64,000 bases of DNA from Mucilaginibacter defluvii (GCF_039543225.1 NZ_BAABJI010000002.1:2232001-2296000), one strand, 5' to 3'. Numbered from the stretch's first letter, positions 1-8,922 are shown. Notes: generated by a model not told the origin, from the sequence alone. Numbers and translations are program-made.

Positions 1-45
1 AGCGGCTATCTTATCTAAAACTTCCTGATTGGTTATTTTACCCAT
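1..45 (-). CDS. nuoC: NADH-quinone oxidoreductase subunit C, N-terminus only (partial)
   Basis: Only the first 15 codons lie in the window, starting at the ATG at 45-43 and reading MGKITNQEVLDKIAA off the left edge. The call rests on position: this start overlaps the nuoB stop by one base (TAATG), the usual A-B-C order of complex I operons. The sequence itself is too short to prove the family. Confidence 0.55.
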   Translation of the reverse strand, partial: MGKITNQEVLDKIAA

Positions 46-587
46 TACTGAATTCCGTATTTAGCTAAAAGTTCCTGGTACTTCGGTTCGTTACGGCGGC
101 GCAGCGACTCGGTTTGTACCAGTTTCTGAATATTCATAAAACCATCAATAATGGCTTCGGGGCGTGGCGGGCAACCAGGCACATAAACATCAACGGGTAT
201 CACCTCGTCAATACCCTGCAATACCGAATAAGTATCAAATATACCACCGCTTGAAGCGCATGCACCTACGGCCATCACCCAACGAGGTTCAGCCATTTGC
301 AGGTACACCTGGCGCAGTACCGGGGCCATTTTTTTAGATATGGTACCCATCACCATCAGCAGGTCGGCCTGGCGTGGCGAAAAGCTTAAACGCTCGGCAC
401 CGAAACGGGAAAGGTCATAATGTGAGCCCATTGTAGCCATAAACTCAATGCCGCAGCATGATGTGGCGAACGGAAGGGGCCATAACGAGTGTGAACGGGC
501 CAACCCGATAGCTTTATCAAGCGATGTAGCAAAGAACCCTGAACCTTCAACACCCGGAGGGGCGTTAACTATTTGAATATCACTCAT
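45..587 (-). CDS. nuoB: NADH-quinone oxidoreductase subunit B
   Basis: This is the complex I subunit that carries the terminal 4Fe-4S cluster N2 and hands electrons to quinone at the junction of the peripheral and membrane arms. The 180-residue protein has the usual family length. The expected cluster ligands are visible: adjacent Cys44-Cys45 in FATSCCGIEFMA, Cys110 in GACASSGG and Cys139 in VPGCPPRP. It follows nuoA on the minus strand after a 122-base gap, and its stop overlaps the nuoC start by one base, which suggests translational coupling. Confidence 0.96.
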   Translation of the reverse strand: MSDIQIVNAPPGVEGSGFFATSLDKAIGLARSHSLWPLPFATSCCGIEFMATMGSHYDLSRFGAERLSFSPRQADLLMVMGTISKKMAPVLRQVYLQMAEPRWVMAVGACASSGGIFDTYSVLQGIDEVIPVDVYVPGCPPRPEAIIDGFMNIQKLVQTESLRRRNEPKYQELLAKYGIQ

Positions 588-709
588 GAATCAAATTATA
601 AACTTAGGCTTGCAGGCAAAAAGACCGCCTTACACCACAAATTTATAATAAAATACCAGCTAAAACCACCAGAAAGGCTACGTATGAGGTATTTAGAATC
701 AATCTAAAC

Positions 710-1081
710 TCAATCCCACTCAAGGGCGCGTTTGCGGATAATGTAGATAAAGCCGAGCAGTAAGGTGCCCATGAAAATAAACATCTCGATCATGCCGGTT
801 TTGCCCAGCTCTTTAAAGTTTATAGCCCATGGGTACATAAAGATCACCTCAACATCAAACAGCACAAACAGAATGGCTACCAGGAAGTATTTGATGGAAA
901 TAGGCGTACGCGCGTTACCTACTACTTCTATACCTGACTCAAAGGGCGTAAGCTTATCATTGGTTTTGCGTTTAGGGCCAATTTTGTGGGTTACAAACAT
1001 GGTGGTAAATACAAAACCAAGTGCCACTACCATTTGAAAAATGATAGGCAAGAAGTTGATCGGTAAACTTTGTGCTTCCAT
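710..1081 (-). CDS. nuoA: NADH-quinone oxidoreductase subunit A
   Basis: Small membrane subunit of complex I. I place the start at the ATG at 1081 (MEAQSLPINF), giving 123 residues. An upstream in-frame ATG at 1123 lies inside a terminator hairpin and is unlikely to be used. Three hydrophobic segments are visible, at about residues 9-30, 64-84 and 92-112. The loop between the first two contains the family motif TPFESGIE, followed by FLVAILFVLFDVEVIFMYPW, which is highly typical of NuoA. It is the first gene of the nuo operon in this orientation. Confidence 0.95.
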   Translation of the reverse strand: MEAQSLPINFLPIIFQMVVALGFVFTTMFVTHKIGPKRKTNDKLTPFESGIEVVGNARTPISIKYFLVAILFVLFDVEVIFMYPWAINFKELGKTGMIEMFIFMGTLLLGFIYIIRKRALEWD

Positions 1082-1112
1082 ATTGCAAATATAATGATGG
1101 GTTTCAAATAAA

Positions 1113-1140
1113 AAAGGTCTCATTTTTTAATGAGACCTTT
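1113..1140 (-). terminator. Rho-independent terminator of the exbB-to-TPR operon
   Basis: A perfect 12-bp stem (AAAGGTCTCATT at 1113-1124 with AATGAGACCTTT at 1129-1140) encloses a TTTT loop. Reading the minus strand, it is followed by TTTTATTTG. It lies just after the TPR gene stop and just before nuoA, so it separates the two minus-strand operons. Confidence 0.85.
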
Positions 1141-1166
1141 AATAGTTTTTATGGTTTGAGCTCCGG

Positions 1167-2840
1167 TTATTTACCGGTTGCTCCGCCCTTTTTAGAGAAA
1201 AATGCTAATACCGATTTATTGGTTGGATCCAACTCTCTGGCTTTAGTAAAGTTTTCAGTAGCCTTGGCGTTATCCTTTTCTTTGTAAGCAGCGTAGTTGC
1301 CTAAGTAAACATAAGCTTCACTTAAGCCTTTTTTGGCTTTATCATCAGGAGCACCTTTAGCAGTTACTACCTCAATATATTTTTCGTAGAAAGGTTTAGC
1401 GTAACCTACTATGTTGTTACGGTCTTTTTCCTTCATCTCGTTTACACGTGCACGGTAAAGATACGCATCAGCAAACGGCTGATTAGCAGTTTTCTGAATG
1501 ATATAGCTAAACGCGCTATCGGCTTTAGTCAACACTTCTTCGTTACCTTTTTTAGCGTCGTAACCAAAATAGTAACTTAAACCCTCATAAAAATAATCGG
1601 TAAGTTTAACAGCGCGACCACCTTTTTGGGTGAACTCGTTATAAGCGTCACCGGCTTCAACATACTTTTTCTTTTGGTAAAGAGTTTTAGCAATTTCGGC
1701 ATAAAGCTCTGCCTGCGTAGTGTCTAACTCTACCGCTTTCTTCAGGTTATTGATACCTGATGAATCATCTCCTGAAGCAATTTGAATACGCCCTAAATAC
1801 AAATAATCGCGCGGTATAATACGTTTTTCACCAGCTTCGGCCATGAATTTTTTCATACCGGCTAATGCGGCTGGGTAATCCTTATTCTCGTAAGCAGCAT
1901 AGGCTTTATAACGATAGATTTTAAGATTCGTGTTAGCGCCAGGAAGCTTTTCTAATTCAGCAACTTCAGCCTGTAATGTCGGATAATCACCTGCTGCTAA
2001 TAAAAAGTCGGCATAACGCATACGCGATTCTATAGAACGGTCAGTTAAGCTCAGGTATTTTTTATAGTTCTCAACGCCTTCTTTAACTTTAACCGATGCC
2101 ATTTTGGGGTCATTAAACGCCCAACGCAGGTCAGTTTCCGCCCACTCACGGTAAGCAGGACCGTAGTTAGGGTTAATGGCTAACGCAGCTTTATATTCAG
2201 CTTCTGATTGCTCAAAGTTATTAGCATATCTCCAAAGCACGCCCTTAGCAACGGTAGCAGCGGCTGATTTTGGATCGACAGCCAAAGCTTCTTGATAATT
2301 GGTTAAAGCATCGCTGCTTTTTACCAGCAAACGGTTTGCGTTACCTAACTCAACCAGCAAAGCGGCATCTTTAGCGTTAACGGCTTTACCTTTGGCCAAA
2401 ACATCGGCGGCAGCTTTAGCATCAGCCGGATCGAGTAAATAGGCTTCACCTACGTACAAATACGGCGTGCTGTTTTTACCGGCCTGGCTGATGGCCTGAT
2501 TAAAATTAGTAGTAGCGCCCGCGGAGTTTTTCTCTAAACGGGCTACAGCGCCCAAACCGGCATAATTTAACGCTGATTTGGGGTTTTTAGCTATGCCTTG
2601 TGTAAACACGGCCTTAGCTGAATCAGGATAATCCTGCAATATATACACCCAACCCAGGTAAAAATAGTTCTCATCCTTATCGGCCTGAGTTTGGGTAAGG
2701 TTTTTAAGCATTGATTTTGCTTTCTGATACTGCTCGGCGTCAATAGCTTTTTTGGCGTCGTCTAAACTTTGCGAAAAAACTGATGAACCCATAAGCATCA
2801 GTGGTAATGCTGCGGTGGCAATTTTACTGATCTCTTTCAT
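1167..2840 (-). CDS. Secreted tetratricopeptide-repeat protein
   Basis: A 557-residue protein with an N-terminal signal peptide (hydrophobic core about residues 8-22, likely cleavage after FSQ), followed by tandem helical repeats across almost the whole length. Typical TPR units are readable, such as the NYFYLGWVY and ALNYAGLGAVAR segments and the alanine-rich YGPAYREWAETDL region. TPR arrays mediate protein-protein contacts, so it probably acts as a periplasmic scaffold. It is the last gene of an operon with exbB, two exbD genes, tonB and a PstS-like lipoprotein, which suggests a link to TonB-energised outer-membrane transport. Its exact partner cannot be read from the sequence. Confidence 0.85.
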   Translation of the reverse strand: MKEISKIATAALPLMLMGSSVFSQSLDDAKKAIDAEQYQKAKSMLKNLTQTQADKDENYFYLGWVYILQDYPDSAKAVFTQGIAKNPKSALNYAGLGAVARLEKNSAGATTNFNQAISQAGKNSTPYLYVGEAYLLDPADAKAAADVLAKGKAVNAKDAALLVELGNANRLLVKSSDALTNYQEALAVDPKSAAATVAKGVLWRYANNFEQSEAEYKAALAINPNYGPAYREWAETDLRWAFNDPKMASVKVKEGVENYKKYLSLTDRSIESRMRYADFLLAAGDYPTLQAEVAELEKLPGANTNLKIYRYKAYAAYENKDYPAALAGMKKFMAEAGEKRIIPRDYLYLGRIQIASGDDSSGINNLKKAVELDTTQAELYAEIAKTLYQKKKYVEAGDAYNEFTQKGGRAVKLTDYFYEGLSYYFGYDAKKGNEEVLTKADSAFSYIIQKTANQPFADAYLYRARVNEMKEKDRNNIVGYAKPFYEKYIEVVTAKGAPDDKAKKGLSEAYVYLGNYAAYKEKDNAKATENFTKARELDPTNKSVLAFFSKKGGATGK

Positions 2841-2855
2841 CTAATTAATTTTAAT

Positions 2856-3779
2856 TTACTCTTTCTTTATGTTTATTTCCCTGCGCGGGATTGAATCAGG
2901 CAATAAGCCCGACTTCAGTATTATACGCTGTCCTCGTTCGCTTGCCAAAAATGATGCAAATCCCGTGCCCAATCCTACCCTGCCGGTACTGTTTAATATA
3001 TACAGCTCTCTGCTTAGCGGGTACTGTTTTAAGACAAGCGAAGTCTGTGATGGTTTAAAGTAATCGTTAGAGTACTTTTTGTTAGTATCATCGCGCACAC
3101 CCATAATCTGCACTTTGCGTACGTACGGGGCATAGTCATCATCGGGATCATTTAACCAACTGAAACCAACTATTCCTATCGCGCCCTCATGTTCACTTAC
3201 ATATTTGATAACCTCTTTGTTTGATTTGAGGGCATAAATATTCTTTTGTTTAAGATCTTTATTGCCTGATAAGTTTTTCAGGTACCGTACTATACTGGAG
3301 TTCGGATTATCAAAAACGATGTTTTGGTCGGTTTTAGTACCCCCGTTCAACATTTTTTTTATTTCAGATACGGTGATAAGCGTATCGGCCGATTTTTTAC
3401 TGACGATTAATGCTACTGCGTCTACAGCGAACTTGTTAACATCGGGCGGTAATTTACGCTCGTCAAATATTTTTTTTTCAACCGGCGTAAGCTCGCGCGA
3501 CATAATGGCCACGCTTATGCTGTCGTTTAAAAAAAGGTTGAGCAGCTCATTTTCTGACATGTAGTGTATATCCAGCTTGGCTTTGCTATATAAACTTTCA
3601 AACACCACCTGCTCTTCAGCCACAATGGGCTCGAACGACTCATCGGCCAATACTTTGATTTCCCCTTCGGCGAATCCGTCAAGCGGCTTGGTCGCCTTAT
3701 CAGTACCTGACCCGCAGGCTGTTAACAAAAATACGATCCCACATAAGCAACTGAACTTAATATTAGCTTTCGTCATCAT
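2856..3779 (-). CDS. PstS-like substrate-binding lipoprotein
   Basis: A 307-residue lipoprotein: the signal peptide ends in the lipobox LTAC, with the lipidated Cys near residue 22. The mature part resembles phosphate-binding PstS proteins: IKVLADESFEPI at the start of lobe one, a central SREL-P-E-K-F segment, and an AVDAVALIVSKKS strand. No pst permease genes are adjacent. The gene instead sits between tonB and a TPR gene, 15 bases before the latter, an arrangement I recall from other Bacteroidota. It may sense or scavenge a ligand for the Ton system rather than feed an ABC transporter; that part is inference. The start overlaps the previous gene by 17 bases (14 if the second Met is used). 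Confidence 0.75.
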   Translation of the reverse strand: MMTKANIKFSCLCGIVFLLTACGSGTDKATKPLDGFAEGEIKVLADESFEPIVAEEQVVFESLYSKAKLDIHYMSENELLNLFLNDSISVAIMSRELTPVEKKIFDERKLPPDVNKFAVDAVALIVSKKSADTLITVSEIKKMLNGGTKTDQNIVFDNPNSSIVRYLKNLSGNKDLKQKNIYALKSNKEVIKYVSEHEGAIGIVGFSWLNDPDDDYAPYVRKVQIMGVRDDTNKKYSNDYFKPSQTSLVLKQYPLSRELYILNSTGRVGLGTGFASFLASERGQRIILKSGLLPDSIPRREINIKKE

Positions 3780-3993
3780 CCTTTTTTAATAAACGTGAAA
3801 ACCTGAGTATCCCATAAAAAATAAAAAAGGCGCCACACAAATACCGTTGCCAATCGGCCAAGGGCAAATTCATGGCATCCCAAAACATGATCATTAGCCC
3901 AAGCGCAGTAACGCTTATGAACGTAATAACCCCTAAAATAAGCAAAAATCGCCTTTTGGGCGATTTTTGCTTTGAATTTGAATTAAATGACAT
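3763..3993 (-). CDS. Small two-helix membrane protein of the ton operon
   Basis: A 76-residue protein with a basic N-terminus (KQKSPKRR), two predicted transmembrane helices at about residues 16-36 and 46-65, and a charged tail ending KKDDDES. It starts 10 bases after the tonB stop and overlaps the next gene, so it is cotranscribed and probably translationally coupled. I do not recognise a named family. Placement suggests an accessory of the TonB-ExbBD complex or of the lipoprotein downstream. Confidence 0.7.
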   Translation of the reverse strand: MSFNSNSKQKSPKRRFLLILGVITFISVTALGLMIMFWDAMNLPLADWQRYLCGAFFIFYGILRFSRLLKKDDDES

Positions 3994-4003
3994 TTATATG
4001 CAA

Positions 4004-4831
4004 TTATTCGCTTGCTAAGTTAAACGCGATTGGAACGGTGTATTGTACACGTACCGGACGGCCATTCTGGATACCAGGGGTCCATTTCGGTGATTTTTTT
4101 AATACACGCACAGCTTCTTCGTCGCAACCGCTACCAATACCACGCAATACCGTAATATCAGTTAATGATCCGTCTCGTTCAACAACGAACTGCACGAACA
4201 CACGGCCTTGAACGTTGTTTTCGCGGGCAACTGCCGGGTAACGGATGTTTTTGGTCAGATAGTTACCGAAAGCAGCTAAACCACCCGGAAAAGCGGGCTG
4301 GGTTTCAACCGCGGTAAATATCTCGTTCGGGTCGCTCTCAATCACCTGTTTTACGTCAGAGTTACCTACCGGCTCGTCAATACGTATTTCGGCGTTCGGG
4401 TCACCTTTCTGGTCTTTCTGACCAGGGTCAGCAACCTCAAGCTCCTTAACAGTTGGCGGATCTTTTTCCACTACCTGGTCGTCAGGCTTTACCACCGGAG
4501 GCGGAAATTTTATCTGGTCAACCTTCGGTTTCGGCGGCTCAGGTGCCGGCGGAGGTGGTTTTTTAGTTTGATCCACCGGTGGCGGAGGGGTAAGCACCAC
4601 ATCGGTTATTTTAACCTTCTCCGGCGCTTTCGGAATGAACCCTTTTATCTTATTGATGATAGTAGGCATTGACACGACAACCACAAACACCGTAATGCCT
4701 ATTAATAGCGCCTGCCCCGTACGTTTCGAGTTAGACTTTCTTAATTCATAGGCACCGTATGCTTTATTACGATCGCTGAATACTACATCAATCCATTCCT
4801 GTTTTAATATATCTAATTTTGATCCTAACAT
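4004..4831 (-). CDS. tonB: Energy transducer TonB
   Basis: A 275-residue TonB protein that couples the ExbB-ExbD proton channel to outer-membrane receptors. Visible layout: a cytoplasmic segment with DVVFSDRNKAYGAYELRK, typical of Bacteroidota TonB; one membrane anchor at about residues 43-60; a proline- and lysine-rich periplasm-spanning linker (residues 80-125); and a C-terminal TonB domain with YPAVARENNVQGRVFVQF and VLRGIGSGCDEEAVRVLKKSPKW. The ending VQYTVPIAFNL is typical. It follows the second exbD by 36 bases in the same operon. Confidence 0.95.
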   Translation of the reverse strand: MLGSKLDILKQEWIDVVFSDRNKAYGAYELRKSNSKRTGQALLIGITVFVVVVSMPTIINKIKGFIPKAPEKVKITDVVLTPPPPVDQTKKPPPPAPEPPKPKVDQIKFPPPVVKPDDQVVEKDPPTVKELEVADPGQKDQKGDPNAEIRIDEPVGNSDVKQVIESDPNEIFTAVETQPAFPGGLAAFGNYLTKNIRYPAVARENNVQGRVFVQFVVERDGSLTDITVLRGIGSGCDEEAVRVLKKSPKWTPGIQNGRPVRVQYTVPIAFNLASE

Positions 4832-4867
4832 TATTTTAGGCTTTACTTTAATGTATTAAACAGTTAA

Positions 4868-5401
4868 TTAATATAAACCCTGTTCTTGTAACAGTTTCGT
4901 TTCTACAGGTAAAATTTCGGCAAAACCGTACGATTGAATGTTAGTGATCGCAATTTCGTCAAGCGCGTCAACCATGTTTTTATAAACTGATTTATTACTT
5001 GGTTTAATGATCACGAACATGAACTTACCGGTTTTTTCCTGCACCTCCTTGCTCTTATCAAGCAGGGTTTGGCGCAGACCTTTTTTACCGTAACCTTCAA
5101 CTTCAGGAGCTGTTTTGCCAGGCTCACCGATATACCACATCAGCTTATTGTCTTTACCTAAAAGTAAAGTCATGGTACGCGATGCAGCTACATCAAGCTG
5201 ATTATCCTGCTTTTCGTCCTTATCCGGCATGGCAACGTCCATCGCCTTTGGTTTTGACAGGGTGGTCGTCATGATGAAGAAAGTGATCAGAAGGAAAGCC
5301 AAATCCACCATCGCTGTTAAGTCAACGCGGGTTGATTGCTTTTTACTTCTTACCTTTCCACCTTTTTTCCCACCCCCGCCGGAGGTATCTAATTCTGCCA
5401 T
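4868..5401 (-). CDS. exbD: ExbD/TolR-family biopolymer transport protein (second copy)
   Basis: A 177-residue ExbD homologue. A glycine- and lysine-rich cytoplasmic N-terminus precedes a single transmembrane helix. The helix begins TRVDLTAMVDLAFLLITFF, with the conserved membrane aspartate of the proton path in MVDLAF. The periplasmic domain follows, including MFVIIKPSNKSVYKNMVDALDE. It lies 5 bases after the first exbD. Two different ExbD subunits in one operon are common in Bacteroidota and probably form a mixed dimer inside the ExbB pentamer. Confidence 0.92.
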   Translation of the reverse strand: MAELDTSGGGGKKGGKVRSKKQSTRVDLTAMVDLAFLLITFFIMTTTLSKPKAMDVAMPDKDEKQDNQLDVAASRTMTLLLGKDNKLMWYIGEPGKTAPEVEGYGKKGLRQTLLDKSKEVQEKTGKFMFVIIKPSNKSVYKNMVDALDEIAITNIQSYGFAEILPVETKLLQEQGLY

Positions 5402-5406
5402 CTATC

Positions 5407-6021
5407 TTAATCTTTTGATGCTCCTCTAAGGGATGTTATTAAACTAAATTTATTAACTTTTTGGCGCTGCAGTATGGCAATAACATCCTTAATTGTTGGA
5501 TATTCTTCTTTACTGTCGCCTTTGATAGACACACGCATTTCCTGGTTGTGCAAAGCTTTTACCGCTTTACGTGATTCCCTGATCCAGTTAAAAAGCTCAT
5601 CGCTAACTGAATCGCGCGGGATGCCAGGCTGCGGATAGCGTTGCCTTTGTTCAACATCCAAAGCTAAAAACTGCTTTAATGATTGAATTGGCACTCCAAA
5701 CACAGGTAATGCGGCAAACTTATTCATTTCCTGAGGGGTAAACTGGATATTGTAAAGCCCACCCATCTGCTCTAAAACCGCTTTGCGTACATCGTTACCT
5801 TCTACGCTGAAGAAAGCCTTTTTTTCACCTACGGTGATAACCGCTATGTTTTCTTCGGGTAGCTTTATGTCCTTCACTGAGCCCGGAACATCCACGGGAA
5901 CTGGATCCTCGATACGAGGCTTCGCGGTCAATATGAAAAAGGTAAGCAATAGAAACGCCACATCACACATTGCGGTCATGTCTATCGATGTACTTTTTCG
6001 TGCAACTTTTACTTTTGGCAT
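5407..6021 (-). CDS. exbD: ExbD/TolR-family biopolymer transport protein (first copy)
   Basis: A 204-residue ExbD homologue with the characteristic start RKSTSIDMTAMCDVAFLLLTFF, which contains the membrane aspartate (MCDVAF). The periplasmic domain is longer than in the adjacent paralogue, with an insertion around residues 90-140, and ends in a region containing GDSKEEYPTIKDVIAIL. The gene lies between exbB and the second exbD, so the two ExbD subunits are made together with ExbB and TonB. Confidence 0.92.
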   Translation of the reverse strand: MPKVKVARKSTSIDMTAMCDVAFLLLTFFILTAKPRIEDPVPVDVPGSVKDIKLPEENIAVITVGEKKAFFSVEGNDVRKAVLEQMGGLYNIQFTPQEMNKFAALPVFGVPIQSLKQFLALDVEQRQRYPQPGIPRDSVSDELFNWIRESRKAVKALHNQEMRVSIKGDSKEEYPTIKDVIAILQRQKVNKFSLITSLRGASKD

Positions 6022-6111
6022 AATTTTAATCTGTTAAATATTAAGGCTTGTTGTTATTTATTAAACATTTCGGCTGACTGAGGCCAGCCGAAACTAAGCG
6101 CTAAATATTTA

Positions 6112-6939
6112 TTATCTGTGTGATGACGCGAACGTTTGAACGATGCTGAAACCAGTCTCGTCAATAGCGTAAGTCAATTTATCAATTTTTGAGGTAAACA
6201 CGTTGTACATGATGATCGAAAGCGCAGAGGTACTGATACCTAATGCCGTATTGATCAAGGCCTCAGAAATGTGTGTTGAAAGAGCTGACTGGTTTGGAGC
6301 GCCTGATGATGCAAGCTCAGCGAACGCACCGATCATACCAACAACCGTACCTAACAGACCCACAAGTGTACCGATTGATACCAGGGTAGCAATGATAGTA
6401 AGGTTTTGCTCAAGCATTGGCATTTCAAGTGCAGTAGCCTCTTCAATATCTTTTTGAATAGCTAAAGCTTTTTGTTCGCTATCCATGCTTGGATCAGCCT
6501 CAACTTCGCGGTATTTTTTCAGGCCTGATTTGATAACGTTAGCTACAGAACCTTTTTGCTTGTCGCATTCAGCGCTTGCGGCTTCGATGTTACCAGCGTT
6601 AAGGAAACCTTGTACTTTACGAACGAAGGCATCAACATTGCCTGAACCTGAAGCTTTACCGATAACGATGAAACGCTCGATAGAGAACACGATAACCATC
6701 AACAGGAAGCTGATGATCACCGGTACGATAGGACCACCTTTGTGAACTGTACCATAGATATCCACCGGATCGTTATCAGGGTTACCGCCTTTGTAGTGAC
6801 TGCCATCACCCAGTATGAAAATAAATATACAGATAGCAACAACAATACACAACGGAATTGCCAGTGTTGCGAAAATGCCCGATGAGCTTGAGCTTTCTTT
6901 TTTAACAGGAGTACTTGGTTTTGATGGTACGTTAGCCAT
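6112..6939 (-). CDS. exbB: MotA/TolQ/ExbB proton channel family protein
   Basis: A 275-residue ExbB homologue with three transmembrane segments: residues about 22-44, 75-95 and a long pair around 180-240. The last includes the conserved GTLVGLLGTVVGMIGAF, the channel-lining signature of the MotA/TolQ/ExbB family. The N-terminus is serine- and lysine-rich. It is the first gene of the operon exbB-exbD-exbD-tonB-small protein-lipoprotein-TPR, and a 430-base AT-rich gap before it is the probable promoter region. Confidence 0.93.
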   Translation of the reverse strand: MANVPSKPSTPVKKESSSSSGIFATLAIPLCIVVAICIFIFILGDGSHYKGGNPDNDPVDIYGTVHKGGPIVPVIISFLLMVIVFSIERFIVIGKASGSGNVDAFVRKVQGFLNAGNIEAASAECDKQKGSVANVIKSGLKKYREVEADPSMDSEQKALAIQKDIEEATALEMPMLEQNLTIIATLVSIGTLVGLLGTVVGMIGAFAELASSGAPNQSALSTHISEALINTALGISTSALSIIMYNVFTSKIDKLTYAIDETGFSIVQTFASSHR

Positions 6940-7369
6940 TACAGTAAAATTTAGTTTTTAGTTTATGTTTATTTTTTATGTTTAATATGCCTGCTAAGCG
7001 AATAACAAAATTAAAATTTTCACAACGGAAAAAAATCAAAATCGACTATTCTTAATAATAATTTAACATTTCGCCTGAAACATCAGCGGAATGTAATAAC
7101 GTTTGCAACACCAAATATTGTTTGTTACAACTATAATTTTTTACAATGAAAATTATTTTTTTCAATAATAGCAAAAATTATCCTACAAAAAGTATGTAAC
7201 TAAACTGATAGATTTTGGGTGATTTACCCGCTTTCAAGTAATAATTATATACGTTGACTATTGATAATTAGTATATTAACTAAGAAATTAATTATAACTA
7301 CTACGTTTAGCGCTTTAAAAACAAATAATATCTTTTTTTAACAAAATTGCAATCGATGGCATAAAACGG
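6940..7369. other. AT-rich intergenic region upstream of exbB
   Basis: About 430 bases without a supportable gene on either strand. The sequence is strongly AT-rich with several stop codons in all frames. It contains the likely promoter of the exbB operon (see 7006-7013) and whatever terminates the SUI1 gene, although I see no convincing hairpin there. Confidence 0.6.
7006..7013 (-). promoter_or_regulatory. Candidate Bacteroidota -7 box for the exbB operon
   Basis: Reading the minus strand, TAATTTTG matches the Bacteroidota -7 consensus TAnnTTTG. A TTTTG sequence lies 23 bases upstream, slightly farther than the usual 19-21. The box is 67 bases before the exbB ATG. It is only a motif match in AT-rich DNA. 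Confidence 0.35.
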
Positions 7370-7711
7370 TTAGCCGCCCGCCTTTTTGGCCTTGTAACCA
7401 TCGGCAATTAATATATCCATTACCTTATCCCTAAAATCTCCCTGAATTAATATTTCGCCATCTTTTGCCGAGCCGCCAACGCCGCATTTGGTTTTGAGCT
7501 TTTTACCTAAAGCCTCTAAATCCTCATTAAGCCCGGCAAACCCCGCTATACGAGTAACCAATTTGCCGCCGCCTTTACGGTCGAGATGTATTTTTAGATT
7601 TTGTTGTTGCGGAGCGGGCGTTTCCTTGTCATCATTCGCATCCCCGCTATATTGGAAACCCGGATCGGTAGAATATACAACCCCGGTATACTTTTGGTTC
7701 TTCCTGGACAT
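7370..7711 (-). CDS. SUI1/YciH-family translation initiation factor
   Basis: A 113-residue protein. The second half matches the SUI1 (eIF1-like) fold: [19 protein letters not shown], then [18 protein letters not shown] and [16 protein letters not shown], the order found in YciH. The N-terminal 40 residues are a polar linker. Bacterial YciH is thought to affect the fidelity of start-codon selection. The gene lies 50 bases after the lipid kinase gene in the same orientation. Confidence 0.88.
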   Translation of the reverse strand: MSRKNQKYTGVVYSTDPGFQYSGDANDDKETPAPQQQNLKIHLDRKGGGKLVTRIAGFAGLNEDLEALGKKLKTKCGVGGSAKDGEILIQGDFRDKVMDILIADGYKAKKAGG

Positions 7712-7761
7712 ATATGTAAGGTTAAATATTAATAATAGCCGAATAATACGTGGCTCACCGG

Positions 7762-8709
7762 CTAATCGTTATCACTGGCAACTAAACTGCCCCATGCGTT
7801 TTTGGTATCCTCGCCGCGCTCAAAGCCCTCGCCCACTATTACATTTAACGAGTGTGGTATAATATTTATTTCAACGTTGGTACCAATTAATTGTGGCTCG
7901 CCATCAAGGTGTGCGGGGCCGTTATTTTTACGGATTACCCGTATGTGCCTGCCACGGATTATTTCTACATATGCTGATTTATCGGCTGTTTTATTGAACA
8001 TACGCAAAGCCATCTCCGGAAAGCGGTATAAAGGGAACGGCTTAACTACGCACACATCCAGCATGCCATCCTGCACGGATGCTTTGGGCGAAACATGGGC
8101 GTTGTTGCCAAACTGCGATGAATTGGCGAAACTCAGCATAAAGGCTTCCCGATCGTACTCCTTACCATCGATATTAATATGGTAAGCGTGCGATTTATAA
8201 TTCAGTATTTCCTGTACTGATGATTTTAAATAACTGTAAAACCCGCGCTTTTTTGCGTTTTTACCTTGAGAAAAAACGTTACTGATGTGCGCGTCAAACC
8301 CTAAACCGGCCATGTTGAAGAATGGCTGTCCGTTAAACAAAGCCGAGTCAATAGTTTCCAGCCTCATTTTATTAAAGGTTTCCACGGCTCCGCGTACATT
8401 CATGGGTATACCTAAAAAACGGGCCAGGCCATTGCCCGATCCGAATGGGATTATACCCAAAGCTGTATTGCTGTTTACTATAGCTGAAGCTACCTCGTTA
8501 ACCGTGCCATCGCCGCCTACGGCTACAACTACATCGTAATTTACAATAGCTTGTTTAGCCAGCTCTCGCGCATGGGTTACGCCTTGGCTAAAGTTAAATG
8601 TGGCGTCAAACTGCGCTGTATCCAGGTAATTGCCTATCAGTTTCGGCACCCCATCCTTACTTTTACCGCCCGAAACCGGGTTTACAATAAATAAAACTTT
8701 CTTTTTCAA
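7762..8709 (-). CDS. YegS/DagK-family lipid kinase
   Basis: A 315-residue diacylglycerol-kinase catalytic-domain protein. It begins [17 protein letters not shown], the N-terminal nucleotide-binding strand and loop of the family. It carries the GGDGTVNEV signature near residue 80 and [13 protein letters not shown], both diagnostic of the fold. The C-terminal beta domain is complete. It probably phosphorylates a membrane lipid such as diacylglycerol; the substrate cannot be read from the sequence. The start is a TTG at 8709. A TACTTTTG box at 8730-8737 on the same strand is a plausible promoter. Confidence 0.9.
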   Translation of the reverse strand: MKKKVLFIVNPVSGGKSKDGVPKLIGNYLDTAQFDATFNFSQGVTHARELAKQAIVNYDVVVAVGGDGTVNEVASAIVNSNTALGIIPFGSGNGLARFLGIPMNVRGAVETFNKMRLETIDSALFNGQPFFNMAGLGFDAHISNVFSQGKNAKKRGFYSYLKSSVQEILNYKSHAYHINIDGKEYDREAFMLSFANSSQFGNNAHVSPKASVQDGMLDVCVVKPFPLYRFPEMALRMFNKTADKSAYVEIIRGRHIRVIRKNNGPAHLDGEPQLIGTNVEINIIPHSLNVIVGEGFERGEDTKNAWGSLVASDND

Positions 8710-8729
8710 TCACCTGTGTTTAAGCGGGT

Positions 8730-8737
8730 CAAAAGTA
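8730..8737 (-). promoter_or_regulatory. Candidate -7 box of the lipid kinase gene
   Basis: On the minus strand TACTTTTG matches TAnnTTTG, 20 bases before the TTG start at 8709. No clear TTTG -33 box is visible at the expected distance, so support is moderate. Confidence 0.35.
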
Positions 8738-8783
8738 AGTTATTTTCGGCTTTGTAAAAATTGTTTTATTTTAGCCGCCCGAA

Positions 8784-8860
8784 AGTGGACTGATTTAAGC
8801 TGCCTCAGCGCGGCGAATTGCAACCACGTAAATAAAGTGCTAAAGTTTGCTCCTTTTTTT
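8784..8860 (+). promoter_or_regulatory. SAM-II riboswitch, long-loop variant, upstream of metK
   Basis: The sequence follows the SAM-II core in order. A P1 strand GTGG (8785-8788) is followed by AC and TGATTTAA (8791-8798). Next come GAATTGCAA (8815-8823), the P1 return strand CCAC (8824-8827), GTAAATAAAGT, and the conserved GCTAAAG (8839-8845). Between TGATTTAA and GAATTGCAA sits an extra 5-bp hairpin (GCTGC 8799-8803 with GCGGC 8810-8814), as in the long-loop form of SAM-II that I recall from Bacteroidota. A run of seven T residues follows at 8854-8860, so transcription termination is a possible output. The metK start lies 78 bases after the core. SAM binding would give feedback control of SAM synthesis. 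Confidence 0.8.
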
Positions 8861-8922
8861 ACCGTGTTTCTTTTTTATCGCCCCCTCTTTCCGGTTATAC
8901 ATATTTTAATTTAAAGATTTTT

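Noticed and set aside
1072..1123. Upstream ATG at 1123 as the start of nuoA
   Set aside because: It lies inside the operon terminator, and the added residues do not belong to the NuoA family.
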